Source: Clostridiales bacterium (lineage in GTDB: Bacteria > Bacillota > Clostridia > Oscillospirales > Acutalibacteraceae). Taken from it: a stretch of DNA of 32,879 nucleotides. The notes under the pieces were generated by a model. The model did not search any database, was not told the origin of the DNA, and saw nothing but the letters and a program-made list of their open reading frames with translations. Of the stretch, positions 32,612-32,879 are shown piece after piece (position 1 is the stretch's first letter; every line of letters begins with the position of its first letter). The stretch is from assembly GCA_021202245.1 (NCBI GenBank), contig JAJQDK010000023.1, positions 1 to 32,879 on the forward strand, given 5' to 3'. Position numbers and translations under genes: made by a program.

Positions 32612-32799
32612 GTCAGTGACCGCCATTGTCGCAACGTGTTCCATTGTGTGCGAAAGTTCGGTTTACAGCATTTCCGTAGCGGCGGTCAGTGACCGCCATT
32701 GCCGCAACATATACCACTGTGTGCAAAGGTTCGGCTTACTGCATTTCCGTAGCGGCGCACAGTGTGCGCCATTGTCGCAATGCCCACCACTGTGTGTGG
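32612..32799 (+). repeat. 73-base tandem repeat with palindromic junctions
   Basis: Units begin at 32612, 32685 and 32758 (partial), sharing CCATTGTCGCAA or CCATTGCCGCAA, ACTGTGTG or ATTGTGTG, and GCATTTCCGTAGCGGCG. Each junction is a palindrome: GGCGGTCA-G-TGACCGCC at 32681-32697 and GGCGCACA-G-TGTGCGCC at 32754-32770. Non-coding; it lies upstream of the LRR-dockerin gene. Confidence 0.88.
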
Positions 32800-32826
32800 A
32801 CGTATAATTTATCACTGCAACCCGTG

Positions 32827-32873
32827 CCTCCCTCTGACGAGGGAGGTGTCACCGAACGGTGACGGAGGGAGAG
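32827..32873 (+). repeat. Double-hairpin inverted repeat at window edge
   Basis: CCTCCCTC-TGAC-GAGGGAGG is followed by TCACC-GAAC-GGTGA and GGAGGGAG, which can also pair with the first arm. It resembles short interspersed repeats I recall from gut Clostridia, but this was not searched. It may continue beyond the window. Confidence 0.65.
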
Positions 32874-32879
32874 AAAACG

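Noticed and set aside
32612..32799. CRISPR array
   Set aside because: The units are contiguous 73-base tandem repeats with no unique spacers, and no cas genes are present.
1..32879. tRNA, rRNA, phage or transposase genes
   Set aside because: Both strands were scanned by eye for T-loop motifs, rRNA signatures and integrase or transposase motifs; none was convincing.

Overview
The window looks like chromosomal DNA from a gut or rumen Clostridia lineage, most like Ruminococcus or a related Oscillospiraceae. The reasons are four secreted proteins ending in type I dockerin modules, strong AGGAGG-type Shine-Dalgarno (SD) sites, TTGACA/TATAAT promoters, Rex, a TPP riboswitch and a gut-Firmicute housekeeping set. 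The species cannot be fixed from this stretch. No tRNA, rRNA, CRISPR array, transposase or phage gene was seen.

Layout. 1-873 (minus): a thiamine operon, thiS then thiF (cut by the window edge), behind a TPP riboswitch with an attenuator. 956-2106 (minus): a secreted ComEC-like metallo-beta-lactamase protein followed by a DUF3006 protein. 2131-2287: a structured dispersed repeat. 2441-6627 (minus): a MarR-type regulator, frameshifted at an A7 tract, then the two halves of a heterodimeric ABC exporter. 6880-11688 (plus): a five-gene operon of circularly permuted ATP-grasp, alpha-E, transglutaminase and two tandem M14 AstE/AspA-like proteins, the second with its zinc site destroyed. It has its own promoter and a leader terminator. 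11840-14045 (minus): two secreted dockerin proteins with unusual 5' leaders, one frameshifted at an A7 tract. 14086-17854 (minus): BrkB-like membrane protein, SDR dehydrogenase, methyltransferase and an RlmD-like rRNA methyltransferase. 18048-19436 (plus): murC. 19580-21343 (minus): an HtrA-type membrane protease. 21344-22030: non-coding and rich in dispersed repeats. 22031-23872 (plus): a secreted papain-family protease with dockerin. 24025-26714 (minus): typA/bipA followed by a zinc-ribbon DnaQ-like exonuclease. 26931-30831 (plus): aconitase, NADP-isocitrate dehydrogenase and rex, with a Rex-like operator on the -10 box. 30904-32546 (minus): a secreted leucine-rich-repeat dockerin protein and an HprK-like kinase. 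32612-32873: tandem and inverted repeats.

How the parts work together. The acn-icd-rex operon makes 2-oxoglutarate and NADPH, and the putative operator suggests feedback from the NADH/NAD ratio. The four dockerin proteins imply a cohesin scaffold elsewhere in the genome; none of them is a recognisable glycosidase. The strongest candidate for an under-described system is the 6981-11688 cluster. Its parts (peptide-ligase-like ATP-grasp, alpha-E, Cys-His-Asp transglutaminase, an intact M14 hydrolase and a dead M14 paralogue) suggest a pathway that builds and trims a peptide-like tag or metabolite. Its substrate cannot be read from the sequence.

Stretches of about 300 bases or more without a gene: 2107-2440 (repeat plus terminator), 6628-6980 (divergent promoters, a palindrome and a leader terminator), 21344-22030 (repeats), 26715-27017 (two divergent promoters and a Rex-like site), 32547-32879 (tandem and inverted repeats).
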